The notes under the pieces: generated by a model
What the model was told of the DNA's origin: nothing
Seen by the model: only the letters and a program-made list of their open reading frames with translations
Databases searched by the model: none
Assembly (NCBI GenBank): GCA_964442355.1
Contig: CAYTZS010000137.1
Location: 1 to 14,787, forward strand
DNA from: UBA6168 sp964442355
GTDB taxonomy: Bacteria; Bacteroidota; Bacteroidia; Chitinophagales; Saprospiraceae
Direction: 5' to 3'
DNA: 14,787 bases
Shown here: piece after piece, positions 1 through 8,400 of the stretch
Numbering within the stretch: position 1 is the first letter of the stretch
Layout of the letters: the number at the start of each line of letters is the position of its first letter
Made by a program: the position numbers and the translations under genes

Positions 1-2
1 TG

Positions 3-788
3 GCAGCTTCCGACGCTGGAAATATCGACCAGTTAATCTCCTATTTTGCTCCAGACGCAAAGCACTACTTCGGTGGTCAACTCAATACCAACGATGAACT
101 CAAAAAACGGGTCGCTGGCTTTAAAGCAGGATTCCCGGACATCCGTAGAAACCTTGAGGAAATCATCGTGAACAACAACGTGGCGACCATCCGGGGCTGG
201 GTTTCCGGCACAAACACGGGTAGCTTTATGGGTCAACCAGCCACGGGCAATAAAATCAAGCTTTCCGTGCTGGGTCTATACAAGTTCAATGCAGAAGGCA
301 AAGTGGTGGAGGCATGGGTCGAATTCGACGGGGCCGCCCTCATGGCACAGCTCAAAGCTGGGGCAAGTTCAACTGAGACGAACAAGCAAGCTGCCCTAAA
401 AATCATGGAGGCCCTCGACAAAAGGGACCTAGACGGCGTATGCACAGCATTTGCACCCGGTGCAAAGTTCAGCGGCTGGACGCCCCAGCCCGTGGATGTG
501 AACGGCTACCGTGCTGCCATGAGCGATTTACTCGCCGCCTTCCCTGACTCCCGTTTCATGGTGGATGACGTGATTGTCGAAGGCAACAAAGTGGTGGTAC
601 GCCACCACCTGACGGGCACGCATACCGGAGCAAAGTTTCAAGGCACTCCTGCATCAATGAAAAAAGTCATCACCAATGCCACCGTGATTTTCCAGTTCAA
701 GGATGGCATGCCGACGGAGCTTTGGCTCAATGCCGATGCTTACGGCCTCCTATTGCAAATCGGGGCGCTGCCAATGCCCAAAAGCTGA
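3..788 (+). CDS. Two-domain SnoaL-like (NTF2-fold) ester cyclase-type protein, 5' partial
   Basis: The reading frame is open to the left edge, so the true start lies outside; 261 residues are visible. An in-frame GTG at 168 is internal to the first domain and is not taken as the start. Two successive SnoaL-like domains are seen, about residues 1-115 and 120-261 of the visible part. Each carries the family's G-T-x-T-G turn (GTNTG at about 69-73, GTHTG at about 205-209) followed by a strand and a W-x-x-x-D ending (Asp about 109 and about 245), the position of the acid/base Asp in SnoaL-type cyclases. The first domain has Asn where the second has His in the turn. No signal peptide can be judged. 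Family knowledge suggests a small-molecule hydrolase, cyclase or isomerase, but many SnoaL-like proteins are only ligand binders. The next gene starts 46 bp downstream on the same strand and encodes related domains, so co-transcription is likely. Fold assignment is firm, function is not. Confidence 0.85.
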   Translation, partial: AASDAGNIDQLISYFAPDAKHYFGGQLNTNDELKKRVAGFKAGFPDIRRNLEEIIVNNNVATIRGWVSGTNTGSFMGQPATGNKIKLSVLGLYKFNAEGKVVEAWVEFDGAALMAQLKAGASSTETNKQAALKIMEALDKRDLDGVCTAFAPGAKFSGWTPQPVDVNGYRAAMSDLLAAFPDSRFMVDDVIVEGNKVVVRHHLTGTHTGAKFQGTPASMKKVITNATVIFQFKDGMPTELWLNADAYGLLLQIGALPMPKS

Positions 789-834
789 GGTTTTTTCCTT
801 CTCATTTTTCAAAAATCAAATCAATCTTTTAACA

Positions 835-1704
835 ATGAAGACTATCCATTTTTTCCTGTTTTTCATCATGGCCCTTGTTTTTACGAGCTGCCAAAGTAAT
901 GCACAAGACGCCAATACCAAGCGTGACATCGCCAACATCAAAGCGGCATACGAGGCGCTCAACCAGCGCAACTTTGATGCTTTCATTGCACTTTGTGCTG
1001 ACGATTATGTTGATGTGAACGTTGCTCCGACGCCAACCAAAGGCGCTCAAAACGCCGTTGAAATCTACAAGCAGTTTCTGTCTGGCTTTCCCGATTTCAA
1101 GTTGAACATTACGGACATTGCACCTGCGGGCAACGGCAAATACCTGCTACGGTTGAAAATCACTGGGACCCACACTGCACCTTTCATGGGCATACCTCCG
1201 ACGGGCAAATCCATCAACTTGAATGATGCAGATGTGGTGGTCATGAACAGCGATGGCAAGTGCGTCAGCCATGAAATAACCAATACTGGTGAGCCGCTTG
1301 TGCAAATAGGCTATGCCTCCATGATGAGTCCATCTACGCAAGTCGTCATGCAGGCTTATGAAAAATTCGGAAAGGCCGACATTCCGGGTCTGCTCGCAAT
1401 TTGCGACGAAAAAGTACAATTCGACATCGAAGACCCCATGTTTGATGCAAAGCCCCGCTTGTTCAATGGCAAGGCCGAGGTGGGCAAGTTCTTCGAAGAG
1501 CTTGGTGGCAAAATCAAGTACAGCAAGTTTCAGCCGACCCGTTTTACCGCCGATGGCGAGGATGTATTTGTGCTCGTAGAAACGGAATACGAGCATTCGG
1601 CAACCAAGAAAAAATACGCCTCCAAATATACCCACTACTTCAAGGTGGCAAATGGAAAAGTCACGTTCTTCAGGGGCACTGATGGGATTGCCAAGCAAAT
1701 TTGA
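835..1704 (+). CDS. Lipoprotein with two NTF2-fold domains (SnoaL-like plus NTF2-like)
   Basis: This 289-residue protein starts at the ATG at 835, because that start gives a clean lipoprotein signal: Lys-2, a hydrophobic run and the lipobox FTSC with Cys-19. The frame is open further upstream but those residues overlap the preceding gene and have no signal character. Residues about 30-165 form a SnoaL-like domain with a GTHT turn at 111-114 and the end pattern LVQIG that also occurs in the last domain of the preceding gene. The Asp that ends the W-x-x-x-D pattern in the neighbour appears to be Asn-150 here, so this domain may be a binder rather than an enzyme. Residues about 167-289 form a second, different NTF2-like domain with the motif FGKADIPGLL at 178-187, shared with the next gene. 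The protein is probably anchored in the periplasm or outer membrane. No acidic surface-export signal follows the cysteine (QSNAQD). Ligand unknown. Confidence 0.85.
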   Translation: MKTIHFFLFFIMALVFTSCQSNAQDANTKRDIANIKAAYEALNQRNFDAFIALCADDYVDVNVAPTPTKGAQNAVEIYKQFLSGFPDFKLNITDIAPAGNGKYLLRLKITGTHTAPFMGIPPTGKSINLNDADVVVMNSDGKCVSHEITNTGEPLVQIGYASMMSPSTQVVMQAYEKFGKADIPGLLAICDEKVQFDIEDPMFDAKPRLFNGKAEVGKFFEELGGKIKYSKFQPTRFTADGEDVFVLVETEYEHSATKKKYASKYTHYFKVANGKVTFFRGTDGIAKQI

Positions 1705-1707
1705 CCG

Positions 1708-1755
1708 ATGACTTGTAGCAGGTGGTAGTTCCGCTTACCACCTGCTACAAGTCAT
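1708..1755. repeat. Perfect 20-bp inverted repeat (long hairpin) between two genes
   Basis: The left arm at 1708-1727 and the right arm at 1736-1755 are exact reverse complements over 20 bp, with an 8-base loop (gttccgct). The outer bases 1707 and 1756 would add a G-U pair in RNA. It begins 4 bp after the stop of the two-domain lipoprotein gene and ends 36 bp before the next ATG. No T-run follows on the + strand, so it is not a textbook intrinsic terminator, although a stem this stable could still end or protect the upstream transcript. It could also be a copy of a dispersed palindromic element. Confidence 0.8.
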
Positions 1756-1791
1756 TCATTTACAATTAGTTAAAAACAAAATCAATATAAA

Positions 1792-2205
1792 ATGAACAAC
1801 AACAATCTGTCAACAGTACAACAAATCTACGCCTGTTTTGGGCAGGGTAACATCCCCGGCATCCTCGAAAAATTAGATGACATCGTGCGTTGGGAGGAAT
1901 GGGACGACAACTCAGCCCAAAAAACGGGCGTACCTTGGATGCAACCCCAACAAGGCAAGGAAGGTGCCTTGGCTTTTTTTCAAATTATGGGAAGCAGCAT
2001 ACAAATCAAGGATTTTCAAATTCTGTCGCTCATGGACGGTGGCAACCAAATCGCTGCGGAGTTTGTGATAGAAGCCGAAATTTTGGCTTCAGGGAAGCAC
2101 TACCGGGACGAGGAGATGCATTTGTGGACGTTCAATGAAGCTGGAAAGGTGGTAAGGCTACGGCATTACTTGGACACGCACAAGCATATTGAAGCAAGCA
2201 AATAA
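1792..2205 (+). CDS. Single-domain NTF2-like / SnoaL-like protein
   Basis: This cytoplasmic-looking protein of 137 residues has no signal peptide. The ATG at 1792 follows an A/T-rich leader with no Shine-Dalgarno sequence, normal for Bacteroidota. One NTF2-like domain fills the protein: an N-terminal helix pair with FGQGNIPGILEKL at about 16-28, an aromatic/acidic patch VRWEEWD, and a C-terminal sheet ending with W-x-F-x-E-x-G-K-V-V. The FGxxxIPGxL motif and overall order match the second domain of the preceding lipoprotein, so the two are probably paralogous domains. Proteins of this type are usually annotated as nuclear transport factor 2 family and act on, or bind, small hydrophobic molecules. 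The specific role is unknown. The SRPBCC gene follows after 29 bp and may be co-transcribed. Confidence 0.85.
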   Translation: MNNNNLSTVQQIYACFGQGNIPGILEKLDDIVRWEEWDDNSAQKTGVPWMQPQQGKEGALAFFQIMGSSIQIKDFQILSLMDGGNQIAAEFVIEAEILASGKHYRDEEMHLWTFNEAGKVVRLRHYLDTHKHIEASK

Positions 2206-2234
2206 TATAGTATTTTTTCAGAAACATCAATCAA

Positions 2235-2705
2235 ATGCCCGATTATCAATTCATCACCAACTGGAAGTTTAAAGCCCCGCTTGAGCAGGTTTGGCACGAA
2301 ATAAAGACCATGAGCCGCTGGCCGGAGTGGTGGAGCTATGTCGAGAAGGTAGAACTGCTCAAACAAGGCGATGCCGACGACATCGGTTCCGTGCGGCGCA
2401 TCACTTGGAAAACGGCACTACCCTACTCCCTCACGTTCGACTCCGAACTGGTTTTAATGGAACGCTTTCGAAGGATGGAGGGCCGTGCCTTCGGTGAACT
2501 GGAGGGCGTGGGCATCTGGACTTTTCACGAAGAAAATGGCACCACCCACGTTCGTTACGACTGGCAGGTGAAGACCACGAAATTGTGGATGAACCTGCTC
2601 GCCCCCATTGCCTGGCCTATCTTCGCCTGGAACCACGACAAGGTCATGAACGCTGGGTTCAAAGGCTTGGAAACACGGTTAGCCAAGCGTGAAATGGCAG
2701 TTTAG
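2235..2705 (+). CDS. SRPBCC-family (START/Bet v 1-fold) protein
   Basis: This protein of 156 residues shows the SRPBCC/polyketide cyclase-dehydrase layout: a first strand with an aromatic start (YQFITNWKF), then helix APLEQVWHEIKTMSRWPEWW, which contains the family's typical W-P-E-W-W pattern, followed by a run of antiparallel strands (GSVRRITWKT, LTFDSELVLM, GVGIWTFHEENGTTHVRYDW) and a long C-terminal helix that closes the pocket. No signal peptide is present. Family members bind hydrophobic ligands in a deep pocket, and only some are enzymes, so no reaction is assigned. It follows the NTF2-like gene by 29 bp and ends the group of small pocket-fold proteins. A candidate promoter for the next gene lies in the 74-bp gap after it. 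Confidence 0.85.
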   Translation: MPDYQFITNWKFKAPLEQVWHEIKTMSRWPEWWSYVEKVELLKQGDADDIGSVRRITWKTALPYSLTFDSELVLMERFRRMEGRAFGELEGVGIWTFHEENGTTHVRYDWQVKTTKLWMNLLAPIAWPIFAWNHDKVMNAGFKGLETRLAKREMAV

Positions 2706-2740
2706 CACAAGGTTTTCACACCGTTCTGCAACAAAAAACC

Positions 2741-2748
2741 AATCTTTG
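2741..2748 (+). promoter_or_regulatory. Candidate Bacteroidota -7 box upstream of the EamA transporter
   Basis: AATCTTTG, followed by CGGCC, differs from the Bacteroidota -7 consensus TAnnTTTG only at the first base. A T-rich stretch (ttttc, 2713-2717) lies about 23 bp upstream and is a weak -33 candidate. The box sits about 31 bp before the ATG at 2780, a fitting distance for a short leader. The call rests on motif likeness only. Confidence 0.4.
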
Positions 2749-2779
2749 CGGCCAAATTAATGTGACGTTGAATTGACTT

Positions 2780-3658
2780 ATGGCCGAACTCAGGGGCGTC
2801 TTAGAACACCGAAAGGGCATTATCGCCATCATTTTTGCAGCCGTGCTTTGGAGCACGGGCGGGGTCTTCGTGAAGCTACTTCCGCAAGATGCCTACACCA
2901 TCCTCTCCTACCGGAGCTTGCTGGCTGCCAGCGTTTTTTTCGTTTTTTTTAGAAGGCAAGTATTCCAAATGAACGGGCGGGCATGGCTCAATGCCGTTTT
3001 CTATTGCCTGCTGGTGTTGAGTTTCGTTGTTTCAACGAAGATGACGACCGCCGCCAACTCCATCCTTTTGCAGTACACCGGAACCATTTACGTGCTGCTC
3101 GCCGAGCCTTATTTTTTCAAGTTGAAAATGGAACGAGTCAATGTCGTGACCATCATCGTCTGTGCCATCGGCATGGTCATTTTGGTGTCTGGCGACCTCG
3201 AAGCAGGCAGCATGATGGGCAATCTCATCGCCTTTCTATCGGGCTTCCTGATGGCAGCATTGTTCATCGGGCAGCGGCTAAATGGGCCAGAGCGCCAGCC
3301 TGCCTCCATCTTTTGGGGAAACGTGATGATGGCCGGCATCGGCCTACCTTGGTTGCTCCAGTCGCCGTTGCCGACCCTGCCAGAGGCGGCAATGCTGGGC
3401 TGGTTGGGCATCCTCCAGCTGGGTCTGGGCTTCGTGTTGTTCACCTACGGACTGAAGCGGGTACTGGCCATCGAAGGGGCGCTGCTGACCATGTTGGAGC
3501 CTATGTTAAACCCTGTTTGGGTGCTGCTTTTTTACAAGGAAAAACCAACCAAAGGCGCAATCATCGGTGGGACACTAATCATTTTGGCACTGGCTGGAAG
3601 GATTATTTGGCTGGAAATGCAAAAACGGAAAAAACGAATATTGGCCAATTCCGTCTAG
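2780..3658 (+). CDS. EamA/DMT-family inner-membrane transporter
   Basis: This integral membrane protein of 292 residues has about ten hydrophobic segments in two repeats, as expected for the drug/metabolite transporter superfamily. The first EamA repeat starts with GIIAIIFAAVLWSTGGVFVK (about 13-32), the usual N-terminal helix with the small-residue/WS pattern, and runs to about 137 (VTIIVCAIGMVILVSG). The second repeat runs from about 146 to 280 and contains the LEPMLNPVWVLLFYKEKPT segment, the family's conserved E-P-x-x-x-P-V-W pattern near the ninth helix. The C-terminus is short and basic (KRKKR), consistent with a cytoplasmic end. Relatives export or import small metabolites such as amino acids and their derivatives, and the substrate cannot be read from sequence. 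The ATG at 2780 is favoured because the first helix begins soon after it. Confidence 0.9.
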   Translation: MAELRGVLEHRKGIIAIIFAAVLWSTGGVFVKLLPQDAYTILSYRSLLAASVFFVFFRRQVFQMNGRAWLNAVFYCLLVLSFVVSTKMTTAANSILLQYTGTIYVLLAEPYFFKLKMERVNVVTIIVCAIGMVILVSGDLEAGSMMGNLIAFLSGFLMAALFIGQRLNGPERQPASIFWGNVMMAGIGLPWLLQSPLPTLPEAAMLGWLGILQLGLGFVLFTYGLKRVLAIEGALLTMLEPMLNPVWVLLFYKEKPTKGAIIGGTLIILALAGRIIWLEMQKRKKRILANSV

Positions 3659-3680
3659 CGTTTAAAAACAAAAGCAGCCT

Positions 3681-3688
3681 CAAATTTG
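3681..3688 (+). promoter_or_regulatory. Candidate -7 box upstream of the VWA gene
   Basis: CAAATTTG matches TAnnTTTG except for the first base. A T-rich triplet at 3661-3663 lies about 17 bp before it and could serve as the -33 element. The box is about 52 bp upstream of the preferred ATG at 3740. It overlaps a TTG that could open the frame earlier, which is one reason to prefer the later ATG. Confidence 0.35.
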
Positions 3689-3739
3689 TACCATACCCCA
3701 ACGACCCTGATATCCCAATTTCAAATTTCCAAATTCTCA

Positions 3740-4843
3740 ATGCCCATGCTAGGCTGGCAATTTTCAGAATACATACCCGATGACGGGGATTCCATTTTTG
3801 ACAAGCTGTTGAAGCTTTTTCAAGAATTGCTACTGCACACCTCCGGCAATGTCAGCGAGGCACTTTCGTGGCTGACCGAACTCGACCGCAAGTACCACCT
3901 GACCAACGACGAATACGGCATGGCCGATTTCATCCAAGACTTGATTGAGATGGGCTACATCAGCTCCGGCGAGGTGAGTGGCATGCCCGGCTATGTGCCC
4001 ACTTCGAAGATGGAAATCGCCCTGCGGCGCAAGGCGTTGGAAGATGTTTTCGGGAAGTTGAAGAAGACGAAGCTCGGCAACCACTCCACCAAATTCGATG
4101 GAAGGGGCGACGAGCCTGCCTCCGAGCTGCGGCCCTACGAGTTTGGCGACAGCCTCGAATCCATCGCCATGTCGGAGAGCTTGCGCAATGCCCACATCAA
4201 CCACGGCATCGAAAACTTCAAGCTGACTCCCGAAGACCTGGAGGTGCAGGAGACCTTCTACCAGAGCCAAACCAGCACCGTGCTGATGATTGACATCTCG
4301 CACAGCATGATTCTCTACGGCGAAGACCGCATCACACCTGCCAAAAAAGTGGCGATGGCATTGTCAGAACTCATCACCACCCGATACCCAAAGGACACAC
4401 TGGACATCCTCGTGTTTGGCAATGATGCCTGGAAAATAGAAATCAAAGACCTGCCCTACCTCGAAGTTGGCCCATACCACACGAACACCGTAGCTGGGCT
4501 TGAGCTTGCGATGGACATCCTGAAAAAGCGGCGCAACCCCAACAAGCAGATTTTCATGATTACCGACGGTAAGCCGACCTGCATCAAAAAGGGCAAGAAA
4601 TACTACCAAAACTCCTTCGGACTGGATCGCACCATCGTCAGCAGGACGCTGAGCTTGGCGCTGAAATGCCGCAAGATGAGCATCCCCATCACCACGTTCA
4701 TGATTGCACGAGACCCGTACCTCGTGCAGTTCGTTGACCAATTTACGAAAGCAAACAACGGAAAGGCGTTTTATTCCAACTTGCAAGGGCTGGGCGAATT
4801 CGTCTTCTTGGATTACAAAAACAACAAACGAAAAAAACGGTGA
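3740..4843 (+). CDS. VWA-domain protein with intact MIDAS site
   Basis: The product is 367 residues from the ATG at 3740; a second ATG at 3746 is also possible. The frame can be extended to a TTG at 3686, but those 18 residues lie over a candidate promoter and look non-coding. Residues about 1-175 are a helical region without recognised motifs. Residues about 179-365 form a von Willebrand factor A domain with a complete metal-ion-dependent adhesion site: DISHS (Asp-185, Ser-187, Ser-189), Thr-248 in HTNT and Asp-276 in ITDGKP. There is no signal peptide or membrane segment, so it is probably cytoplasmic. Relatives often work with an AAA+ ATPase of the MoxR or Mg-chelatase I type, as BchD/CoxE-like partners do. 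No such ATPase is visible in this window, so its partner is encoded elsewhere or absent. The thioesterase gene follows after 60 bp, with a hairpin in between. Confidence 0.85.
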   Translation: MPMLGWQFSEYIPDDGDSIFDKLLKLFQELLLHTSGNVSEALSWLTELDRKYHLTNDEYGMADFIQDLIEMGYISSGEVSGMPGYVPTSKMEIALRRKALEDVFGKLKKTKLGNHSTKFDGRGDEPASELRPYEFGDSLESIAMSESLRNAHINHGIENFKLTPEDLEVQETFYQSQTSTVLMIDISHSMILYGEDRITPAKKVAMALSELITTRYPKDTLDILVFGNDAWKIEIKDLPYLEVGPYHTNTVAGLELAMDILKKRRNPNKQIFMITDGKPTCIKKGKKYYQNSFGLDRTIVSRTLSLALKCRKMSIPITTFMIARDPYLVQFVDQFTKANNGKAFYSNLQGLGEFVFLDYKNNKRKKR

Positions 4844-4850
4844 CACCCCA

Positions 4851-4877
4851 TGGCGAGCGGCCCATAACCGTTCGCCA
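4851..4877 (+). other. 10-bp hairpin between the VWA and thioesterase genes
   Basis: Bases 4851-4860 pair with 4868-4877 (one G-U pair) around a 7-base loop (cccataa). It starts 7 bp after the VWA stop codon and ends 26 bp before the thioesterase ATG. No T-run follows, so it may be a weak terminator, an mRNA-processing or stabilising structure, or chance. Confidence 0.4.
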
Positions 4878-4903
4878 ATTACTGTCAACCGACAAACGAC
4901 AAC

Positions 4904-5356
4904 ATGTACATTCACGAATACAAAGAAAGGGTACGCTACGGCCAAACCGACCAGATGGGCTACCTCTACTATGGCCGATATGCCGATTTTTATGAGATAG
5001 GCCGTGTTGAAATGCTTCGGGCATTGGGCCTGACGTACAAAGAAATGGAGGAAAAGTACCGAGTGATGCTGCCCGTGGCTTCGATGGAGTCGAGGTATAT
5101 CCGCCCCGCCAAGTACGATGAGTTGCTGACGGTGCGCACCACCTTGCGGGAGTTCCCACACGGCAAGACGATGACCTTCCATGTTGAAGTGTACAACGAA
5201 GCTAAAAAATTGGTCAACGGCGGCAGAGTACGCTTGGTTTTTGTGGATATGAACACCATGCACTCCATCCCGGCGCCCGATTTTTTCAAACAACTCTTGC
5301 TGCCTTTTTTCCCAGCTCAAAAAGCTGTGGCCAATCAACCCGAACCCCTCCCATAA
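4904..5356 (+). CDS. YbgC/FadM-type acyl-CoA thioesterase (hotdog fold)
   Basis: This single-domain hotdog-fold protein of 150 residues matches the 4-hydroxybenzoyl-CoA thioesterase/YbgC group. The diagnostic N-terminal block is present: VRYGQTDQMGYLYYGRY at 10-26, with Asp-16 at the place of the catalytic Asp, followed by the long hotdog helix FYEIGRVEMLRALG. The central strands (ASMESRYIRPAKYDELLTVRT) show the R-Y-x-x-P-A-x-Y-D-x-L pattern of the family. Members hydrolyse acyl-CoA or aryl-CoA thioesters in the cytoplasm, and some are linked to the Tol-Pal envelope system or to fatty-acid turnover. The actual substrate is not readable. No signal peptide is seen. The preceding hairpin and the downstream candidate promoter suggest it is separate from tamB, though both could relate to envelope lipid metabolism. 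Confidence 0.9.
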   Translation: MYIHEYKERVRYGQTDQMGYLYYGRYADFYEIGRVEMLRALGLTYKEMEEKYRVMLPVASMESRYIRPAKYDELLTVRTTLREFPHGKTMTFHVEVYNEAKKLVNGGRVRLVFVDMNTMHSIPAPDFFKQLLLPFFPAQKAVANQPEPLP

Positions 5357-5374
5357 ACTTTCGTTAAAAGTCTT

Positions 5375-5404
5375 TTTGGGGCAAACAAAACCTCCGTACC
5401 TTCG
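5375..5404 (+). promoter_or_regulatory. Candidate Bacteroidota promoter for tamB
   Basis: A TTTG at 5375-5378 (-33-like) is followed after 18 bp by TACCTTCG at 5397-5404, which differs from the -7 consensus TAnnTTTG at one base. Both element identity and spacing fit the Bacteroidota sigma-A promoter. Transcription would start near 5411, giving a leader of about 45 nt before the ATG at 5457. It also lies just after the thioesterase stop codon, which argues for independent transcription of tamB. Confidence 0.5.
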
Positions 5405-5456
5405 GGTTTAGGTGGTGGCAGCATGGTAATCGCCATCCGCTACCATTGATTTTTTT

Positions 5457-8400
5457 ATGGAAAACCCTACGCAAAAAATTGAAAACCAAGTAGTTGTAAG
5501 CACCTACAAAAGGTTGTGGCGCTTGATGCCCTTGGTTCTTAGGCGGTTGTTGCAGGTCGTGCTGACAGCCATCTTTTTGCCAATTTTGCTTTTCCAGATA
5601 CCTTGGGTACAAAACAAAGCTGCCCAGGAACTCACCAAGTATCTTTCCACAGAATTGGGCACTGATGTCACAGTGGGCAATGTCAGGTTGGGGATTTTCA
5701 ACAAAGTCAAGCTTGACAATTTTTACCTAGAAGACCTCCACGGCGATACGTTGGTTTACGCTGGGTTGCTCGAAGTCAACCACTCCGGCGTGTTCAACCT
5801 AGTGTTGAGCAAATTCCGAATTGAAACACTGAGGCTTGCCGATGCAGAAATCCAGATCAGCCGGGAAACTGGAAAAAAGGGAGAGAACTTCCAGTTCCTC
5901 ATTGACTACTTCACGAAAACAGACAAGAAACCCACCGAAAAAAGCACCAAACCGTTCAAACTAGACCTTCGCCACCTGTACTTCGACCGGGTGCATTTCC
6001 TGAGAGGCGATAAGGTGAAGGCCGAGCGTTTTGATGTTTATGTTGGACATTCCGAAGCCCATTTCAAACGTTTTGACCTGTTGGGCAAATCCATCGAGCT
6101 GTCCAATTTTGTGCTGGACCAACCCAACGTGAAGATTACACTGAACGAACGTCAGCTCCTGCCCACCGTGCTTCCAGTTGTCAACCAAACAACCGATGCC
6201 GATGCTGACACCACCAAATTGGTCATCGCCATCAACGAATTTGACCTAACTGGTGGCCAATTTTCGCTCCGCAACTTCAGAGGCCAACCCAAGCGGCTCA
6301 CCCCCGACAGCATCCTGAACTACAACTATTTGGACGTCATGGACCTCGAAATCCATGTCAACAATTTCCGGTTTTCGGAGCTGGAATTCGAGGGTGAAGT
6401 GGAGAAAATTGCCTGCCGTGACACCACGGGTTTTGTACTGGAAAACCTTTCTGCCAAACAAGCTGCGCTCTCATGCAGGGGCATGGAGCTTTACGGCGTA
6501 AACCTCAAAACACCGTACTCAGAGTTGGGAGACACGCTGGTTTTCCGGTACGGAGGCTCCTACACGGCTTGGGAAGACTTCGTGAACGAGGTAAAACTGG
6601 ATGTACGGCTCCACGACTCACACGTGGCCTTGAAGGACGTGATGAAATTCGCACCAGCATTGGAAAGCAATCCGTTTTTCAAGGAAAACAGGGAGCAAGT
6701 CGTTGATATTGAAGGAATTGTAAAAGGCCCCATCAACCGCCTTGATGGGAAGAACCTGAAAATTAACATGGAGGAGGGCCTTAAAATTGAGGGCAATTTC
6801 AGTACGCTGAACCTGACTGTGCCCGACGAGCAGTTCCTCCACTTGAAACTTGACCTCTTGCAAACGGACGTTTGGACATTGCGTAAGCTGATACCCAAAT
6901 TCAAGCCTCCCAGCAATATTGACCGATTGGGCAACTTGGACTTTAGCGGCAAATTTGACGGCTTCTTCGACGACTTTGTGGCAGACGGAAAGCTAAAAAC
7001 CGACATCGGGCGGGCGGAAATGTTCATGAACCTCAAGCTGCGGGAAGGCAAGGACAAAGCCCGTTTTTCGGGTGACCTGTACCTTCTCGACTTCGACCTT
7101 GGTGCATGGACTGGCAACAAAGACCTCGGCAAAGTAACCCTCGACTCGCACGTGAAACAAGGTGTTGGGTTGACGCTGAGTAAGGTCTCCGCCAACTTGG
7201 AAGGCGTGGTGGACAGCTTGGTTTTCAAGGGCTACAAGTATCGGAATGCCAGCATCGTGGGCGACTTGAGGCGCAACCGTTTCGTGGGAGACTTCAAGAT
7301 TGACGACGGCAATATTGACTTGGTTTTTGGTGGGGAAATCAACTTCGCAGACTCGCTGCCCACTTTTAATTTCGTGGCGGACGTGCAAAAACTGGACATG
7401 CGCCCGCTGAACTTGACTTCCAAAGACCTCCAGTTTTTCGGGAAAGTTGACCTCAGACTACGAGGCAAACGCCTGTCGGACATCACTGGAACGGCAGAAG
7501 TGCTTGATTTTTTGATTGTAAAAAATCGAACCGACACGCTCACCATTGATACAGCCCTGCTCTCATCCACTTGGTCGCCGGAGTTGCGGGAGAAAGTATT
7601 CCAGCTCAACTCGACGCTGGGTGACTTGAGTGTGCGTGGCGATTTTGACATCGAGAAAATCCCGACACAGCTCACCCAATTCGTATCGTTGAACTACCCA
7701 CAATTTGCGGAGCGCCTGAAACTGAAACCCGCTGAAACATTGCGAGACACGGCCAAATTCGACTTCGACCTGCAAGTTTACCAGCTTCAAAACTTGGTCA
7801 ATTTCTTTGAAGAAAGCCTCAAAGGATTCGATGCATCTTCCGTCAAGGGCAATTTTGATGGCTTCAAAAACACCGTTTACCTGGAGGTCGAAGTGCCATC
7901 TTGGGAGTACAACAACATCAAGTTCAAGGATGTCTATTTGCGGAGCAAACTCAACGGGCCAGAGGGCAGCTTGCAGGTTGGCGTCATCGAAACGGCATTC
8001 AGTGAAACGCAGAAATTGTCGCCCATTTCGCTGATTGGCTCCATTTACGCTGACACGCTGGAGTTCCTCATCATCTCCTCCAACTTTTATAAAATCCTCG
8101 ACAACATCAACATCAATGGGGTTTTGTCGCTGGAAGAAGACAATGGCTGGCGTATCAGTTTCAAGCCCAGCGACCTCGTGGTACTCAACGACACCTGGGA
8201 AATCAGCACAGACAACTACTTGCTCATCGGCGACCGTCGGGTAGAAACCAGCAACTTTATGTTGACCTCCGGGCAGCGGCGCATCAAGCTCAACAGCGTG
8301 AGAAACGAAGGGCTTGAGCTGCAATTGGAGAACTACCCGATTGATTCGTTGTCATTTATCCGAGACATCAAGAAACACAAAATAGGAGGTGTAGCAGACG

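Noticed and set aside
168..788. GTG at 168 as the start of the first gene
   Set aside because: The frame continues upstream to the window edge with residues that complete an NTF2-fold domain, so the GTG is an internal valine.
818..834. Possible promoter or palindrome in the A/T-rich gap before the two-domain lipoprotein
   Set aside because: No TAnnTTTG-like box or stable stem was found. The A/T runs are ordinary for a Bacteroidota leader.
2983..3783. Long + strand open frame of 266 codons overlapping the transporter gene
   Set aside because: It lies in another frame over the EamA gene, has a low-complexity Arg/His-rich composition and no domain. The transporter frame has clear membrane helices.
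4364..5338. 324-codon - strand open frame across the VWA and thioesterase genes
   Set aside because: It is antisense to two genes with intact catalytic motifs, spans their intergenic gap and shows no recognisable protein family.
5429..5450. Short atggta / taccat inverted repeat upstream of tamB
   Set aside because: It has a 6-bp stem with a 12-base loop, expected by chance in a leader of this size, and no ligand-binding RNA pattern is recognisable.
7563..8324. 253-codon - strand open frame inside tamB
   Set aside because: It is an antisense shadow of tamB, as is the similar one at 8607-9362. Neither shows a family motif or a plausible leader.
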